Assembly (NCBI RefSeq): GCF_002013895.1
Contig: NZ_MAFQ01000010.1
Span: 1 to 64,000, forward strand
DNA length: 64,000 nt
Origin: Mycobacteroides franklinii
Lineage (GTDB): Bacteria; Actinomycetota; Actinomycetes; Mycobacteriales; Mycobacteriaceae
Direction: 5' to 3'
The notes below the pieces were generated by a model. The model saw nothing but the letters and a program-made list of their open reading frames with translations. It was not told where the DNA came from and did not search any database. Positions 1 through 8,987 of this stretch are shown one piece after another (the stretch's first letter is position 1; each line of letters begins with the position of its first letter). A program made the position numbers and the translations under genes.

Positions 1-558
1 GTAGCTGAAGAGGCAGTGCTTTAACACCACGTCGCGGATGTGGGACGCGGTGACGGCCGTATCGGACACCTGATAGGTCATGCCGAGGTTGAAAGCGAAG
101 TAGTAGAAGTCGACATAGCGAGGCCGGACGTCGGAGTTGAAGTCGATACCGCCGACAGTGCCCTGATAGTAGATGCGCGCATATCGGGCGGCGTAGATCG
201 TGTGCAGCATCGCCCACACCGTCAGGATGGCTCCGATGCACAGTCCGGCGTAGGCGCCCTTGTCTTCATCGTTGGCGGAGATCAGGAGTATTCCGATTGC
301 CGCCAGACTGGCCACCAGAATCAGCAGCATCGCCAGATCACCGAGCTCGTCGTCCATATCCTCGCTACGTGCGCGGGCGCGCGTTTCGTCGGGATCCATG
401 GGCCACAACACAACGAGCGACCACACTACGTTGATGGCCGCTGTCACAATGGCGACGGTGAGCAGCCCAACCTGCCAACGCTGCAACAACACCCACGTCA
501 ACACGCCTGCGGTCATGCCCGCCACAAGCGCAATCCAGAATCGTTTGGCCCCGGTCAT
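1..558 (-). CDS. DUF1345 family membrane protein, C-terminus cut by window edge
   Basis: The minus-strand frame stays open from ATG 558 to the left edge (186 codons), so the last residues lie outside the window. Two hydrophobic segments lie near the N-terminus (about residues 8-20 and 30-50), followed by an acidic/arginine-rich stretch and two more membrane segments. The DUF1345 signature YYFAFNLGMTYQVSDT is near residue 160. A GGGAG ribosome site sits 5 nt before the ATG. Function is unknown; the family is an integral membrane protein common in actinobacteria. Family assignment rests on the signature. Confidence 0.8.
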   Translation of the reverse strand, partial: MTGAKRFWIALVAGMTAGVLTWVLLQRWQVGLLTVAIVTAAINVVWSLVVLWPMDPDETRARARSEDMDDELGDLAMLLILVASLAAIGILLISANDEDKGAYAGLCIGAILTVWAMLHTIYAARYARIYYQGTVGGIDFNSDVRPRYVDFYYFAFNLGMTYQVSDTAVTASHIRDVVLKHCLFSY

Positions 559-629
559 AACCGCTCCCGCAAGAACACCGTCATCCCGACATCCAACAGC
601 GCGAACACGAAAAACGGAAGGCACATCAT
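555..629 (-). CDS. possible 24-residue hydrophobic leader ORF
   Basis: A tiny frame begins with two ATGs at 629/626 and encodes a hydrophobic peptide ending FLRERL. Its TGA overlaps the DUF1345 ATG as ATGA, the pattern seen with translational coupling. An AGAAGG lies just upstream but too close for a good ribosome site. It could be a leader peptide or a small membrane subunit, or it could be chance. No family is recognised. Confidence 0.25.
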   Translation of the reverse strand: MMCLPFFVFALLDVGMTVFLRERL

Positions 630-689
630 GCCTTCTCGCTCTTACTTAATAACTCACACCGATTGGCCTGGGCCAGGATTCAAGTCCTA

Positions 690-2135
690 CTAGGGGTTCG
701 GCGTACTCGTTGCCGTCGTAGGAGCCGTAGTCGTGGTCGACGTCCGGTTGCTTGGCGCGGGGGCCTCGTCGCGGTCCTGCCATGCGATGAACAGGGCGGT
801 GAACACCGCCGCCGAGAACACCGCCGCGGCCAGAAACCAGAGGATCGGCCGCTGGAACCAATGCACCGGTTCGGCATCGCGATAGTCACCCGGCGCCGGG
901 CTGAACATCACTTCGGGCCGTGCTTCCGTCGTCGGCGCCGAGTAGTCCTGGTACTCCTCTAGTTCCGGAGATGTATCGGCTTCGGACCAGGCCAGGCCGC
1001 CGGACTCGACGGTGTCGATGGGCGCCGATGCCGGGCTCTTGGCGGTTTCCTCACCCGCAGGCACCGGCCGCATCATGGTCGCTTCGGGCGACAGCATTGT
1101 TGCGTCCGCAGGGGGCGTTTCGTCGGGTTGACCGGCCATGAGCGCGGCACCGTAGGCTGCGGCGAGCTGAGGCTGTGGTGCTGCGACGATCGGGCATCGC
1201 AGTCGTTCTGAAAGCTGTTGAGTGACAAGGGGGATACCGGAGCCACCGCCAACGGTGAGGACAGCGCTGACGCCGGCAGGTGTGATGTTGTGAGATTCCA
1301 AGGTTTCCTGGATCTTGCCGATCAATGCCGAAAGCGGCTCGCGGATAAGCTCTTCCAGCTCGCTGCGGGTGAGCCGCACATCGGCGGACAGCCCCGGCAA
1401 CTCAACCGGAACAACCGTTGTGGTGTCGGTCGACAGATGCTCTTTGGCGGCGCGACAGCGATCACGCAAGCGCGTCAACGCTCCCAGCGAGGCGGTTCGA
1501 TCCGGATCCTGATTGAGGCCGGTCAAGACCTGCGCCAAAAGTTCCTGGTCGATCCGCTGCCCGGAGAAGTCACGAAAGCGAACGGTCTGGCCTATCGGCG
1601 CACCGCTGCCTGCCGCATCGGCCAGCGTGATGCTGGTACCGGTTCCGCCGAAATCGCAGATCACGACGACACCATGATTAGGGACACGATCACGCACGCT
1701 CAACAGCGCGGCGCGTGCGTCTGGCACCAGCTTCATGGGCTGACCGCCCGGCGCCAGCGCGGGCACCTTGTCTATGGCGGCACGCAACGCGGCAATGGCG
1801 GGCGCACCCCAATGCGCGGGTACGGCAGCCGCGAGTGCCGGTGGACTGTCGAAGTTCGCGACCACGGCCGCGTCGGCGATCATGACTCTGATGGCCTCGG
1901 CCATGACCCAGTCGGCACTGTGCACGGATCCATCGGCGCCAACGATTCCCACCGGATCACCAACGCGGTCGACGAATCCGGCGAGCCCCAGACCTGGCTC
2001 CTTCGGGACACCAACCTCCGAGGGCCGGTCCTCATGCAGGGTGAGCAGTGAACTTCGCACGACGGGAACGCCGCCCGGGTCCCCATCGGTAGCAACCAGC
2101 TGTGTAGCCCCGATCGACATTCCGAGTGAGTTCAT
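690..2135 (-). CDS. membrane-anchored Hsp70-like protein
   Basis: 481 residues with an actin/Hsp70-type ATPase fold: phosphate-1-like MSIGATQLVATD at residues 6-17, phosphate-2-like CDFGGTGTSITL at 160-171, and adenosine motif VLTVGGGSGIPLV at about 292-304. The substrate-binding domain of true DnaK is absent. Instead a linker of about 90 residues leads to a single membrane helix (about 431-452) and a Thr/Ser-rich tail. Predicted topology is a cytoplasmic ATPase tethered to the membrane. The alternative start MSIG is at 2120. It is followed on the same strand by no close partner; the hydrolase upstream is 58 bp away. Its role, perhaps a regulatory or envelope chaperone-like ATPase, is inferred. 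Confidence 0.8.
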   Translation of the reverse strand: MNSLGMSIGATQLVATDGDPGGVPVVRSSLLTLHEDRPSEVGVPKEPGLGLAGFVDRVGDPVGIVGADGSVHSADWVMAEAIRVMIADAAVVANFDSPPALAAAVPAHWGAPAIAALRAAIDKVPALAPGGQPMKLVPDARAALLSVRDRVPNHGVVVICDFGGTGTSITLADAAGSGAPIGQTVRFRDFSGQRIDQELLAQVLTGLNQDPDRTASLGALTRLRDRCRAAKEHLSTDTTTVVPVELPGLSADVRLTRSELEELIREPLSALIGKIQETLESHNITPAGVSAVLTVGGGSGIPLVTQQLSERLRCPIVAAPQPQLAAAYGAALMAGQPDETPPADATMLSPEATMMRPVPAGEETAKSPASAPIDTVESGGLAWSEADTSPELEEYQDYSAPTTEARPEVMFSPAPGDYRDAEPVHWFQRPILWFLAAAVFSAAVFTALFIAWQDRDEAPAPSNRTSTTTTAPTTATSTPNP

Positions 2136-2193
2136 TCCCTACCTGTTCGCCTGTTCCTTGGTGATTCTAGGCGGGCCATCACAGGGCAGACGC

Positions 2194-3195
2194 CTAGAGG
2201 GCGCTTGCATCGATGATGGCGGCGGCGAATTCCCGGGGCGCTTCTTGCGGGACGTTGTGTCCGATCCCGTCAAGTACACGGTGCGCGTACTTGCCCGTGA
2301 ACATCTTTCGGTAGGCCGCTCCATCCTTAGCCGGCCCATCGAAATCACTGCCGATCGTGATGGTTGGCACGCCGATGGTGGGCTTGGCCGCCAGCTTGCC
2401 CTCGACGGCGTCATAGCGCGGCTCGCCCTTGGCCAGGCCGAGCCGCCACCGATAGTTATGGATCACGATGTCGACATGGTCGGGATTGTCGAATGCGGCG
2501 GCCGAGCGGTCATAGGTGTCATCGTCGAATTTCCACGTCGGTGAGGCGTTGTGCCAAATGAGCTTGTTGAAGTCGCGGGTGTTCTGGCGATAGCCACGCA
2601 GGCCGCGGTCGGTGGCGAAGTAGTACTGATACCACCAGCCCAGCTCCGCCTGCGGCGAGAGTGGCTGCTGGTTGGCCTCCAGGTTGACGATGACGTAGCC
2701 GCTCACCGGGACGAGCGCTTTGACTCGTTCGGGCCAGATGGCGGCGACGATATCGGCGTTGCGGGCACCCCAGTCGAACCCGCCCAAGATGGCCGCCGGA
2801 ATCTTCAGCGCGTCCATGAAATCGATGACATCGGTGGCAAGTGCGGCCTGCTGCCCGTTGCGGAATGTGTCGCCGGACCTGAAGTGGGTGCTGCCGTAGC
2901 CACGCAGATACGGCACCAGCACCCGAAAACCCTTGGCGGTCAACAGCGGTACCACATCGAGATAACTGTGAATGTCGTACGGCCAGCCGTGCAGCAGGAT
3001 TACCGGCGGCCCGTCGGCCGGGCCCTCGTCGACGTACCCCACAGTGAGCAGCCCGGCATCGATCTGTTTGAGGGGCGGGAACTCTGTCCGCGGGCGCGTC
3101 GTGTCGACACTGGCGCCGTTCGAGCATGCCCCAAGGGTGGTCGCACCGACCGCTGCGGCAAGTGCCACCTTGGAAAATCCGCGTCTGCTGATCAT
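2194..3195 (-). CDS. Tat-exported alpha/beta hydrolase lipoprotein, epoxide hydrolase-like
   Basis: The true start is ATG 3195; the open frame upstream of it is non-coding. The N-terminus has a twin-arginine motif (SRRGFSK), a hydrophobic stretch and a lipobox ending at Cys24 (TLGAC), so the product is probably a Tat-exported lipoprotein. The core shows the oxyanion-loop HGWP at about 69-72 and nucleophile elbow GGFDWG with Asp141. Asp here is typical of epoxide hydrolases and haloalkane dehalogenases rather than serine esterases. The C-terminal GIGHNVPQEAP carries the catalytic His. 333 residues is normal for the family plus signal. The substrate is unknown. Confidence 0.85.
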   Translation of the reverse strand: MISRRGFSKVALAAAVGATTLGACSNGASVDTTRPRTEFPPLKQIDAGLLTVGYVDEGPADGPPVILLHGWPYDIHSYLDVVPLLTAKGFRVLVPYLRGYGSTHFRSGDTFRNGQQAALATDVIDFMDALKIPAAILGGFDWGARNADIVAAIWPERVKALVPVSGYVIVNLEANQQPLSPQAELGWWYQYYFATDRGLRGYRQNTRDFNKLIWHNASPTWKFDDDTYDRSAAAFDNPDHVDIVIHNYRWRLGLAKGEPRYDAVEGKLAAKPTIGVPTITIGSDFDGPAKDGAAYRKMFTGKYAHRVLDGIGHNVPQEAPREFAAAIIDASAL

Positions 3196-3353
3196 GTCAG
3201 GGAACCGATTCTGTAAGTGGCCTGTTGGCGTCGACCACCAGGTGACGACGGCGTGGGACTTTACCGCGCCCGGGTTACGCGTGACATGGAGTTTGGATAT
3301 CGTCGCACCGCCACTGACCAGCGGTTGCAAATTGTCTATGCGACGATGGCTCG

Positions 3354-3869
3354 ATGGACGCAGCCAAGCTGTTCGTCGCTGGCGTAATCGTCGCCGGCGC
3401 CGCGCTATCCCTGTCGGCCCCATCCGGGGCCGATCCCGTGGTGCCGGGCCCCCCGCCCGGGCCGGCGACTCCGGATGCGGCTGCGTCCGCGGCGCAACCT
3501 CTGGGTCCACCGCCGCCACCGCCAGCACAACCCTTGGTGCCAGAGATCGCCAACCCGACGTACGGCTCGGGGTCCGGGGGTCCGCTGGGTGCCATTCGCG
3601 ACCTCTGGCATCAGGCCCATGACGGTCCGCTCGATACGCCCGAGGGTGTGGCCGGACGTCCCGCGGGCGCGGGCCCGGCACCTCAGTTGCCACCGGGGTA
3701 CATCTCCACGAACGCACCGGAGTCCTCGAACCCCGGGAGAATCCGGGACCCATATGCGGCGCCGGAGCCGTCCGGACCGCCGCTGCCGCCCGGGTATCAC
3801 TCCCTGAACGAGCCCCCGCCTCCCGGATACGAGCCGACAGGTCCTGCTCCGGCGGGCACCACACCGTGA
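3354..3869 (+). CDS. proline-rich exported protein
   Basis: 171 residues. A short signal peptide with a likely cleavage in SGA|DP is followed by a Pro/Gly-rich mature region with repeated PPPGY / LPPGY turns at about 110, 143 and 155. No catalytic motif is present. Low-complexity exported proteins of this kind are common in mycobacteria. No strong ribosome site is visible, so a short or leaderless transcript is possible. The stop overlaps the next start (GTGA), so the two are probably translated together. Confidence 0.75.
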   Translation: MDAAKLFVAGVIVAGAALSLSAPSGADPVVPGPPPGPATPDAAASAAQPLGPPPPPPAQPLVPEIANPTYGSGSGGPLGAIRDLWHQAHDGPLDTPEGVAGRPAGAGPAPQLPPGYISTNAPESSNPGRIRDPYAAPEPSGPPLPPGYHSLNEPPPPGYEPTGPAPAGTTP

Positions 3870-4132
3870 GCGGCCCGAAGATCGCAGGTGGGGTGGTGCA
3901 CGAGCTGCCTACGGATCTACGCACGGCGTTGATCGAGAACCCCACGGCGCTGGCTTTGTGGCAGGACATCACGCCGCTGGGGCGCAACGAGTTCATCTGC
4001 TGGGTCGAAGATGCCAAGCAAGAGGCCACCCGGGAACGCCGCATTCGGCGGACCCAGGAAGAACTGGAAGAAGGCAAGCGCCGACCCTGCTGCTGGCCTG
4101 GGTGCAAGCACCGCGAGCGCAACGGCAAGTAA
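3866..4132 (+). CDS. YdeI/OmpD-associated (OmdA) family small protein
   Basis: 88 residues from GTG 3866, which overlaps the upstream TGA by 4 nt. The core DLRTALIENPTALALW...EFICWVEDAK...RRIRRTQEEL matches the helical YdeI/OmdA family, which often has the pattern W-I/V-E-x-A-K followed by R-R-I. The C-terminus adds a Cys/His cluster (CCWPGCKH) that could bind a metal. Biochemical function is not established for the family. The arrangement after a secreted protein gives no further clue. Confidence 0.75.
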   Translation: MSGPKIAGGVVHELPTDLRTALIENPTALALWQDITPLGRNEFICWVEDAKQEATRERRIRRTQEELEEGKRRPCCWPGCKHRERNGK

Positions 4133-4218
4133 TCGCCACCAGCAGAGCACCTAGACTCAGCTAACTTGCTTGTTGTCCCTTACACCTGCGTGCTGCCACG
4201 CGATAGGAGTTCGCCCCC

Positions 4219-5580
4219 GTGAACAGCACGTCGGAGACGCTCATGCGGGGGCTCTCCGCTCGCCATATCCGCTTCATCGCGTTGGGTTCGGCCATCGGGA
4301 CGGGGCTGTTCTACGGATCGGCAGAAGCTATCCGGCAAGCGGGCCCCTCGGTACTGCTGGCGTATCTGTTGGGCGGGGCCGTGATTTACCTGGTGCTGCG
4401 GTCCCTGGGGGAGATGGCGGTACGCAGCCCAGTCGCCGGATCATTCGGCGAATATGCGACGCAATACATGGGGCCGATGGCCGGGTTTCTCACCGGCTGG
4501 ACCTACGCCCTGGAGATGGTCGTCGTCTGTCTGGCTGACGTCACCGCGTTCGGTGTCTACATGGGTTTCTGGTTTCCCGAGGTGCCCCGCTGGATCTGGG
4601 TGTTGTCGATCATCTTCTTCATCGGCGCGATAAATCTCCTGAGTGTCAAAGTGTTCGGCGAGGTCGAGTTCTGGCTCAGCTTGGTGAAGGTCTTGGCCAT
4701 CGTGGCGATGATCGGTGGCGGTATCGCAATCCTGCTGTGGGGGACATCCACCGATCGCGGTGCACCGCAAGGCGTCGCAAATTTGTGGAACGACGGCGGG
4801 TTCTTTCCCCACGGGCTGGCAGGGTTCGTGGGCAGCTTCATGATCGTGATGTTTGCGTTCGGTGGTACCGAGATCATCGGGGTCACCGCGGGTGAGGCCA
4901 AAGATCCCGCGCGCACGATTCCCCAGGCCATCAACACGGTTCCGGTGCGCATCATCCTGTTCTATGTTCTGACACTCGCGGTGATCATGTCCCTGTATCC
5001 CTGGCGGTCGATCGATTCGAACAGCAGCCCGTTCGTCCAGATATTTGAAGGGCTGGGGTTCAATTCGGCCGCGACCGTGCTGAACGTCGTTGTGGTCACC
5101 GCGGCGCTGTCCGCGATCAACAGCGACATTTTTGCCGCCGGGCGGATGATCTACGGGATGGCTCAGCGGGGCCAGGCTCCTGCGATCATGCGGCAGGTAT
5201 CGCGCAACGGTGTCCCGTGGATGACCGTGGTGGTCATAACGGTGGCTTTGCTCATCGGTGTGGTGTTGAACTATGCGATTGAGGAACGCGTTTTCGTCAT
5301 GATCGCCTCGGTCGCCACCTTCGCGACGATCTTTGTCTGGCTGATGATCCTTTTGTCGCACTTTAGGTTCCGGGCGCTATCGGCACCCACCGATATATCT
5401 GCTGCCCCCTCCTTTCCGGTACCTGGCTGGCCGTACCTACAGGTGTTCGCGACCGCGTTCCTGGTATTCGTCATGATCCTGCTGGGCTTCAGTGCGGATA
5501 CCCGAGTCGCACTCTTCGTCGGGGCAGCCTGGCTGCTGTTGCTCACGGTCGGCTACCGGGTATCACGCCAGACTGGGTGA
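4219..5580 (+). CDS. APC-family amino-acid permease, ProY-like
   Basis: 453 residues from GTG 4219, with AGGAG upstream. The protein has about 12 membrane helices and opens with the AAT-subfamily signature [21 protein letters not shown] at residues 11-31. It continues with [11 protein letters not shown] and [14 protein letters not shown] [15 protein letters not shown]. Comparison from memory is closest to Escherichia coli ProY. The family imports amino acids with protons at the cytoplasmic membrane. Its neighbours on the other side of a PPOX gene are agmatine-degrading enzymes, so import of an arginine- or proline-related compound is plausible but unproven. Confidence 0.88.
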   Translation: MNSTSETLMRGLSARHIRFIALGSAIGTGLFYGSAEAIRQAGPSVLLAYLLGGAVIYLVLRSLGEMAVRSPVAGSFGEYATQYMGPMAGFLTGWTYALEMVVVCLADVTAFGVYMGFWFPEVPRWIWVLSIIFFIGAINLLSVKVFGEVEFWLSLVKVLAIVAMIGGGIAILLWGTSTDRGAPQGVANLWNDGGFFPHGLAGFVGSFMIVMFAFGGTEIIGVTAGEAKDPARTIPQAINTVPVRIILFYVLTLAVIMSLYPWRSIDSNSSPFVQIFEGLGFNSAATVLNVVVVTAALSAINSDIFAAGRMIYGMAQRGQAPAIMRQVSRNGVPWMTVVVITVALLIGVVLNYAIEERVFVMIASVATFATIFVWLMILLSHFRFRALSAPTDISAAPSFPVPGWPYLQVFATAFLVFVMILLGFSADTRVALFVGAAWLLLLTVGYRVSRQTG

Positions 5581-5640
5581 TGCAGGGGAGGCTTACAGTT
5601 GGAAGGGCGCTCGAACAGCTCACGTAAGGAGTTCCTCGTC

Positions 5641-6093
5641 ATGACGGACATATCCGCGTTCTCCGAGTTGGTCGACCTCGATCACGGCCTCTGCGTGTTG
5701 AGCACGGTTCGGGGCGACGGCAGTGTTCAGTCGTCGGTGATCAATGCCGGCGTCATGCCACATCCGCGTACGGGCGAACCGGTCGTCGCGTTGGTAGCGG
5801 CAGGGGGCACCAGAAAGCTGGACCATCTGCGTGCCGATCCGCGCGCCACCATCGTCGTGCGCGCGGGCTGGCGGTGGGTAACCGTGGAAGGCGACACCGA
5901 GATCATCGGTCCCGATGACCCACAGCCCGGTGTCGACGGCGAGGCGCTACGACTCCTGCTGCGCAACATCTTTCAAGCAGCCGGCGGTACACATGACGAC
6001 TGGGATACCTACGACCGTGTGATGGCAGAGGAACGACGGGCGGCTGTCCTCATCACAGCGCGCCGCGTCTACTCCAATCCGACGAACGGGTAG
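5641..6093 (+). CDS. F420-dependent PPOX-class oxidoreductase (TIGR03618-like)
   Basis: 150 residues. ATG 5641 is chosen because AAGGAG precedes it and the pyridoxamine-oxidase-like fold begins right there; the longer frame from 5599 is not needed. Features are the split-barrel strand GLCVLSTVRGDGSVQSSVIN, then RKLDHLRADPRATIVVR and WVTVEGDTEIIG, typical of mycobacterial F420/flavin-binding split-barrel proteins. The substrate is unknown. It ends 10 bp before the convergent TetR gene. Confidence 0.85.
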   Translation: MTDISAFSELVDLDHGLCVLSTVRGDGSVQSSVINAGVMPHPRTGEPVVALVAAGGTRKLDHLRADPRATIVVRAGWRWVTVEGDTEIIGPDDPQPGVDGEALRLLLRNIFQAAGGTHDDWDTYDRVMAEERRAAVLITARRVYSNPTNG

Positions 6094-6102
6094 TGGGCTC
6101 GG

Positions 6103-6711
6103 CTATTTCCGGACCCTGGCAGTCCTCTTTGGGCTGCGGTCACCGGCAGGGAGCATCATCTCGGCCGTGGTGCGCAGGTGCCCCCGCGCTTCTTCAGCGG
6201 TGAGCTCGCGGGAGAGCCAGCGGGACACCAGACCCTCGGTGAGCGCATTGAGGACCGATGCCGTGCGCTCGGCGTCCACAACTTCGGATACCTCGCCGAT
6301 GTCCTGGGTGGCACGGATGGCGGCAGCGGTTTCACGTGTCCATTCTTCGGATGTTCGCGCAAGGGGTTCGCGCATCGGTTCCTCGTAGACCGCGCAAGCA
6401 CGTAATTCGTTCCAGACCAACGAGTTCTCCACTACCGCGGCGGAGTCCTGGATCTCTCCGAGAATGTGCTCAATGAGCTGGCCGCGCGATACACCGGAAC
6501 CGCTGGCAGCCTGTCGGTACGCGCGCGCCTGGTCGTTGATGTAGGTGAGGGCCGCTGCGAGCAGGCCATCACGGTCCTTGAAGTGGTAGTAGAGCAAGCC
6601 CGACGAGACCCCAGCGACTCGCGCGATGTCGCTGACGCGCAGGCCTCGGACACCGTTCTCGGCGATGGCGGCGGCGCTGGCCTGCAGGATCGCATCCTGT
6701 CGACTGGTCAC
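6103..6711 (-). CDS. TetR-family regulator of the agmatine genes
   Basis: The N-terminal TetR helix-turn-helix (IAENGVRGLRVSDIARVAGVSSGLLYYHFKD, about residues 16-46) is followed by a ligand-binding helical domain. Start GTG 6711 has GGAAGGGAG 8 nt upstream; the in-frame GTG at 6720 is too close to that site. It lies 66 bp downstream of aguA on the same strand, so it is probably the last gene of aguB-aguA-tetR and a local autorepressor. Agmatine or putrescine as the inducer is an inference. Confidence 0.85.
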   Translation of the reverse strand: MTSRQDAILQASAAAIAENGVRGLRVSDIARVAGVSSGLLYYHFKDRDGLLAAALTYINDQARAYRQAASGSGVSRGQLIEHILGEIQDSAAVVENSLVWNELRACAVYEEPMREPLARTSEEWTRETAAAIRATQDIGEVSEVVDAERTASVLNALTEGLVSRWLSRELTAEEARGHLRTTAEMMLPAGDRSPKRTARVRK

Positions 6712-6776
6712 CCGACACACTCCCTTCCACGCTGAACAACTCGCTACATGCTAGGGAATGCTTCCGCCCCCAGCCA

Positions 6777-7802
6777 TCAGGACAGGGCTGGCTGCTGCTG
6801 GGTGATGCAGTGGATACCACCGCCGCGCGCGAAGATCTCGCGCGCATCCACCGTCACCACTCGGCGGCCCGGGTACTCCTCGGCGAGAATGTCTTTGGCG
6901 GTGTCGTCGGCCGGATCGCCGAACTTGCAGGCGATCACGCCGTCGTTGACGACAAGATGGTTGATGTAGCTGTAATCCACCCAACCCTCGCCGTCGCGAA
7001 GTACCTCCGGTGCTGGGATTCGCGTTATTTCCCACGGTTTTCCCCGAGCGTCATGGCTCTGCGCCAGCAGGTCGACGATCTCCTTGGTGACCTCGTGGTC
7101 CGGATGCGCGGCGTTGTTCTGTGCGTGTACCAGCAGCCGGCCCGGCGACGGGATGGCGACCACAATGTCGACGTGGCCATTCGTGCCGAACCGCTCGGCA
7201 TCACGAGTCAGCCCGCGGGGCAGCCAAATCACATGCCGCGCGCCGATCGTACGTGCCAATTCTGCTTCCACCGCAGGCTTGTCCAGTCCGGGATTACGTG
7301 CGGGATCGAGCTGCACGGTCTCGGTGACGAGCACCGTGCCCTCGCCGTCGACCTGGATGCCGCCACCCTCGTTGACCAAGGGGGAGGAGACAATCTCCGC
7401 TCCGGCGAGCCGGCCGACAATCCCGCCGATGTGTGCGTCGTTGTCCCAGCGCGCCCAGTCGCAGGCACCCCATCCGTTGAATACCCAGTCCACCGCACCC
7501 AGCCGACCGTCTGCGCCGCGCACAAAGCTGGGGCCGATATCTCTCATCCAGGCATCGTCGAGCGACGCTTCGAACAGCTCGATCTCCCGCGAGAGATACG
7601 TGCGTGCGGCGGCACGATCGGCCGGGTCGACGATCATCGAGACCGGCTCGAAGTCGAGGATGGCGTGTGCGACCGCGGCCCATGCGGTGCGTGCCTCGTG
7701 CGCGGATTCCGCGTTCTCGAAGACGGTGGCACCCTGCGGCGGAAACGCCATCCAGATACGTTCCTGCGCGGCTGTTTCCGACGGCATCCGCCAGTTCATC
7801 AT
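6777..7802 (-). CDS. aguA: agmatine deiminase
   Basis: 341 residues, normal for the family. It hydrolyses agmatine to N-carbamoylputrescine and ammonia. The guanidine-modifying pentein fold is recognisable: WMRDIGP (Asp88), NEGGGIQ (Glu145), TNGHVDIV with His210, and the terminal GGGIHCITQQQPA with nucleophile Cys332. The start ATG 7802 overlaps the stop of the amidase gene by 4 nt (ATGA), so both are translated from one mRNA. Confidence 0.93.
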   Translation of the reverse strand: MMNWRMPSETAAQERIWMAFPPQGATVFENAESAHEARTAWAAVAHAILDFEPVSMIVDPADRAAARTYLSREIELFEASLDDAWMRDIGPSFVRGADGRLGAVDWVFNGWGACDWARWDNDAHIGGIVGRLAGAEIVSSPLVNEGGGIQVDGEGTVLVTETVQLDPARNPGLDKPAVEAELARTIGARHVIWLPRGLTRDAERFGTNGHVDIVVAIPSPGRLLVHAQNNAAHPDHEVTKEIVDLLAQSHDARGKPWEITRIPAPEVLRDGEGWVDYSYINHLVVNDGVIACKFGDPADDTAKDILAEEYPGRRVVTVDAREIFARGGGIHCITQQQPALS

Positions 7803-8779
7803 GCTTGTGAACCGTAGGGGTTCGCCATATCGACCGGCACTGCCAGCCGGTCGTAGGTGTCGGGTCTACGAGTTATGTTGAACGGGAACAGATCTAGCCA
7901 ATCTTGGCGCTGCTCGAGGTCCAAATCTGCCACCAACACCGCTGCCGCATCACGCGGGGCCTGTGCGAGAATCCGGCCGTATGGATCGGAAATGAACGAA
8001 GATCCATAGAAGTTCACGCTTCCCTCATCGCCGAAGCGATTGGGCACGATCATGAATGTCCCCGCGGTGATCCCGTTCCCGACGATCACGTGCTGCCACA
8101 GTGGTCGAGTATCAAATGCCGGGAACGCGGGCTCCGAGCCGATCGCTGTGGGGTAGACCAGGATCTCCGCGCCCGCCAGCGAGTACATCCGCGAGACCTC
8201 GGGAAACCACTCGTCCCAGCAGGTAGGCATACCGACTGCGGCGCCATCGAGTTCGGCCGGGCGGTACAGCGGATACGCATCTTCGGCGGGTCCGGCGCGA
8301 AAATAGGTGTCCTCGTAATAACCCGTAGTGATGGGAATGTGCAGTTTCCGGGTGCGCCCGACTAGCTCACCGCCAGGTGATACCAGGATGGCGGTGTTAT
8401 AGCCGAGCCCGTCGGCGGCATCGGCGCGTTCGTACAGCGAGGCGTGCACCAGCACGCCGTTCTCCTTCGCGGCCTGCGCGGCAAAGGTGAATGTCGGTCC
8501 GGACAACAGGTCCTCGGCACTTGTACCCGGGTTCGCGTCTGCCCGTACATCCGCGGGGTAACGGGACAGTGTCAGCTCCGGCAGGAACACCGCCTTTGCG
8601 CCCTCTGCGGCAGCCAGCCGGATGCCTTCAAAAAGTTGGTCGCGCAGGTGCTGCGGATCGGCGAGCCAGCGGTGCTGCACCAGGCCGACTCGCAGCGGCG
8701 CACGCTGTGGGTCGCGTACACGTGCCGGCGACGTTGGCGGTGTGGATGCGGTTTCGACGACAAATGCCGATGTGGGCAT
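7799..8779 (-). CDS. aguB: N-carbamoylputrescine amidase
   Basis: 326 residues of the nitrilase superfamily. The catalytic triad is visible as Glu69 (FLPEL), Lys145 (RKLHIP) and Cys187 (MPTCWDEWFPE). Together with aguA it completes agmatine to putrescine. Start ATG 8779 is set by AGGAGGTAATGC directly upstream. The first 30 residues before the nitrilase core look unstructured. The gene leads the operon, with its promoter and an operator-like repeat at 8827-8844. Close relatives act on other N-carbamoyl amines, but the aguA overlap favours this assignment. Confidence 0.88.
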   Translation of the reverse strand: MPTSAFVVETASTPPTSPARVRDPQRAPLRVGLVQHRWLADPQHLRDQLFEGIRLAAAEGAKAVFLPELTLSRYPADVRADANPGTSAEDLLSGPTFTFAAQAAKENGVLVHASLYERADAADGLGYNTAILVSPGGELVGRTRKLHIPITTGYYEDTYFRAGPAEDAYPLYRPAELDGAAVGMPTCWDEWFPEVSRMYSLAGAEILVYPTAIGSEPAFPAFDTRPLWQHVIVGNGITAGTFMIVPNRFGDEGSVNFYGSSFISDPYGRILAQAPRDAAAVLVADLDLEQRQDWLDLFPFNITRRPDTYDRLAVPVDMANPYGSQA

Positions 8780-8826
8780 TGCATTACCTCCTGAGGTGAT
8801 CACTCACTACAGCGACGGTAGAACAA

Positions 8827-8840
8827 ACTGAAAATTCAGT
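8827..8840 (-). promoter_or_regulatory. operator-like repeat inside the aguB promoter
   Basis: The inverted repeat ACTGAA-AA-TTCAGT lies 48 nt upstream of aguB. On the minus strand it fills the spacer between a possible -35 (TTGACT) and a possible -10 (TACCGT) 17 bp apart, an arrangement typical of TetR repression. It is the only repeat of this kind in the intergenic gap. Binding by the operon's own TetR is inferred. Confidence 0.5.
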
Positions 8841-8987
8841 CAAGATTGATTCTGGGTGCACTTGCGCACCTCATACGGGGGAGTACGCACTGGCGCCCAC
8901 CGGGTGCATGAAAGGGTTGATCGCTCAGGCCGCTCAGATCGTGACGCTGCAAGTCGGCGTAGGCCACAAGGACCGTGCTGCCGAGAC

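Noticed and set aside
2194..4128. A 644-residue open frame on the minus strand
   Set aside because: Only the part from ATG 3195 looks like protein (Tat signal plus hydrolase). The upstream part lies opposite the proline-rich and OmdA genes.
4441..5361. 306-residue minus-strand frame
   Set aside because: A shadow of the amino-acid permease; composition is rich in His, Asp and Arg with no domain.
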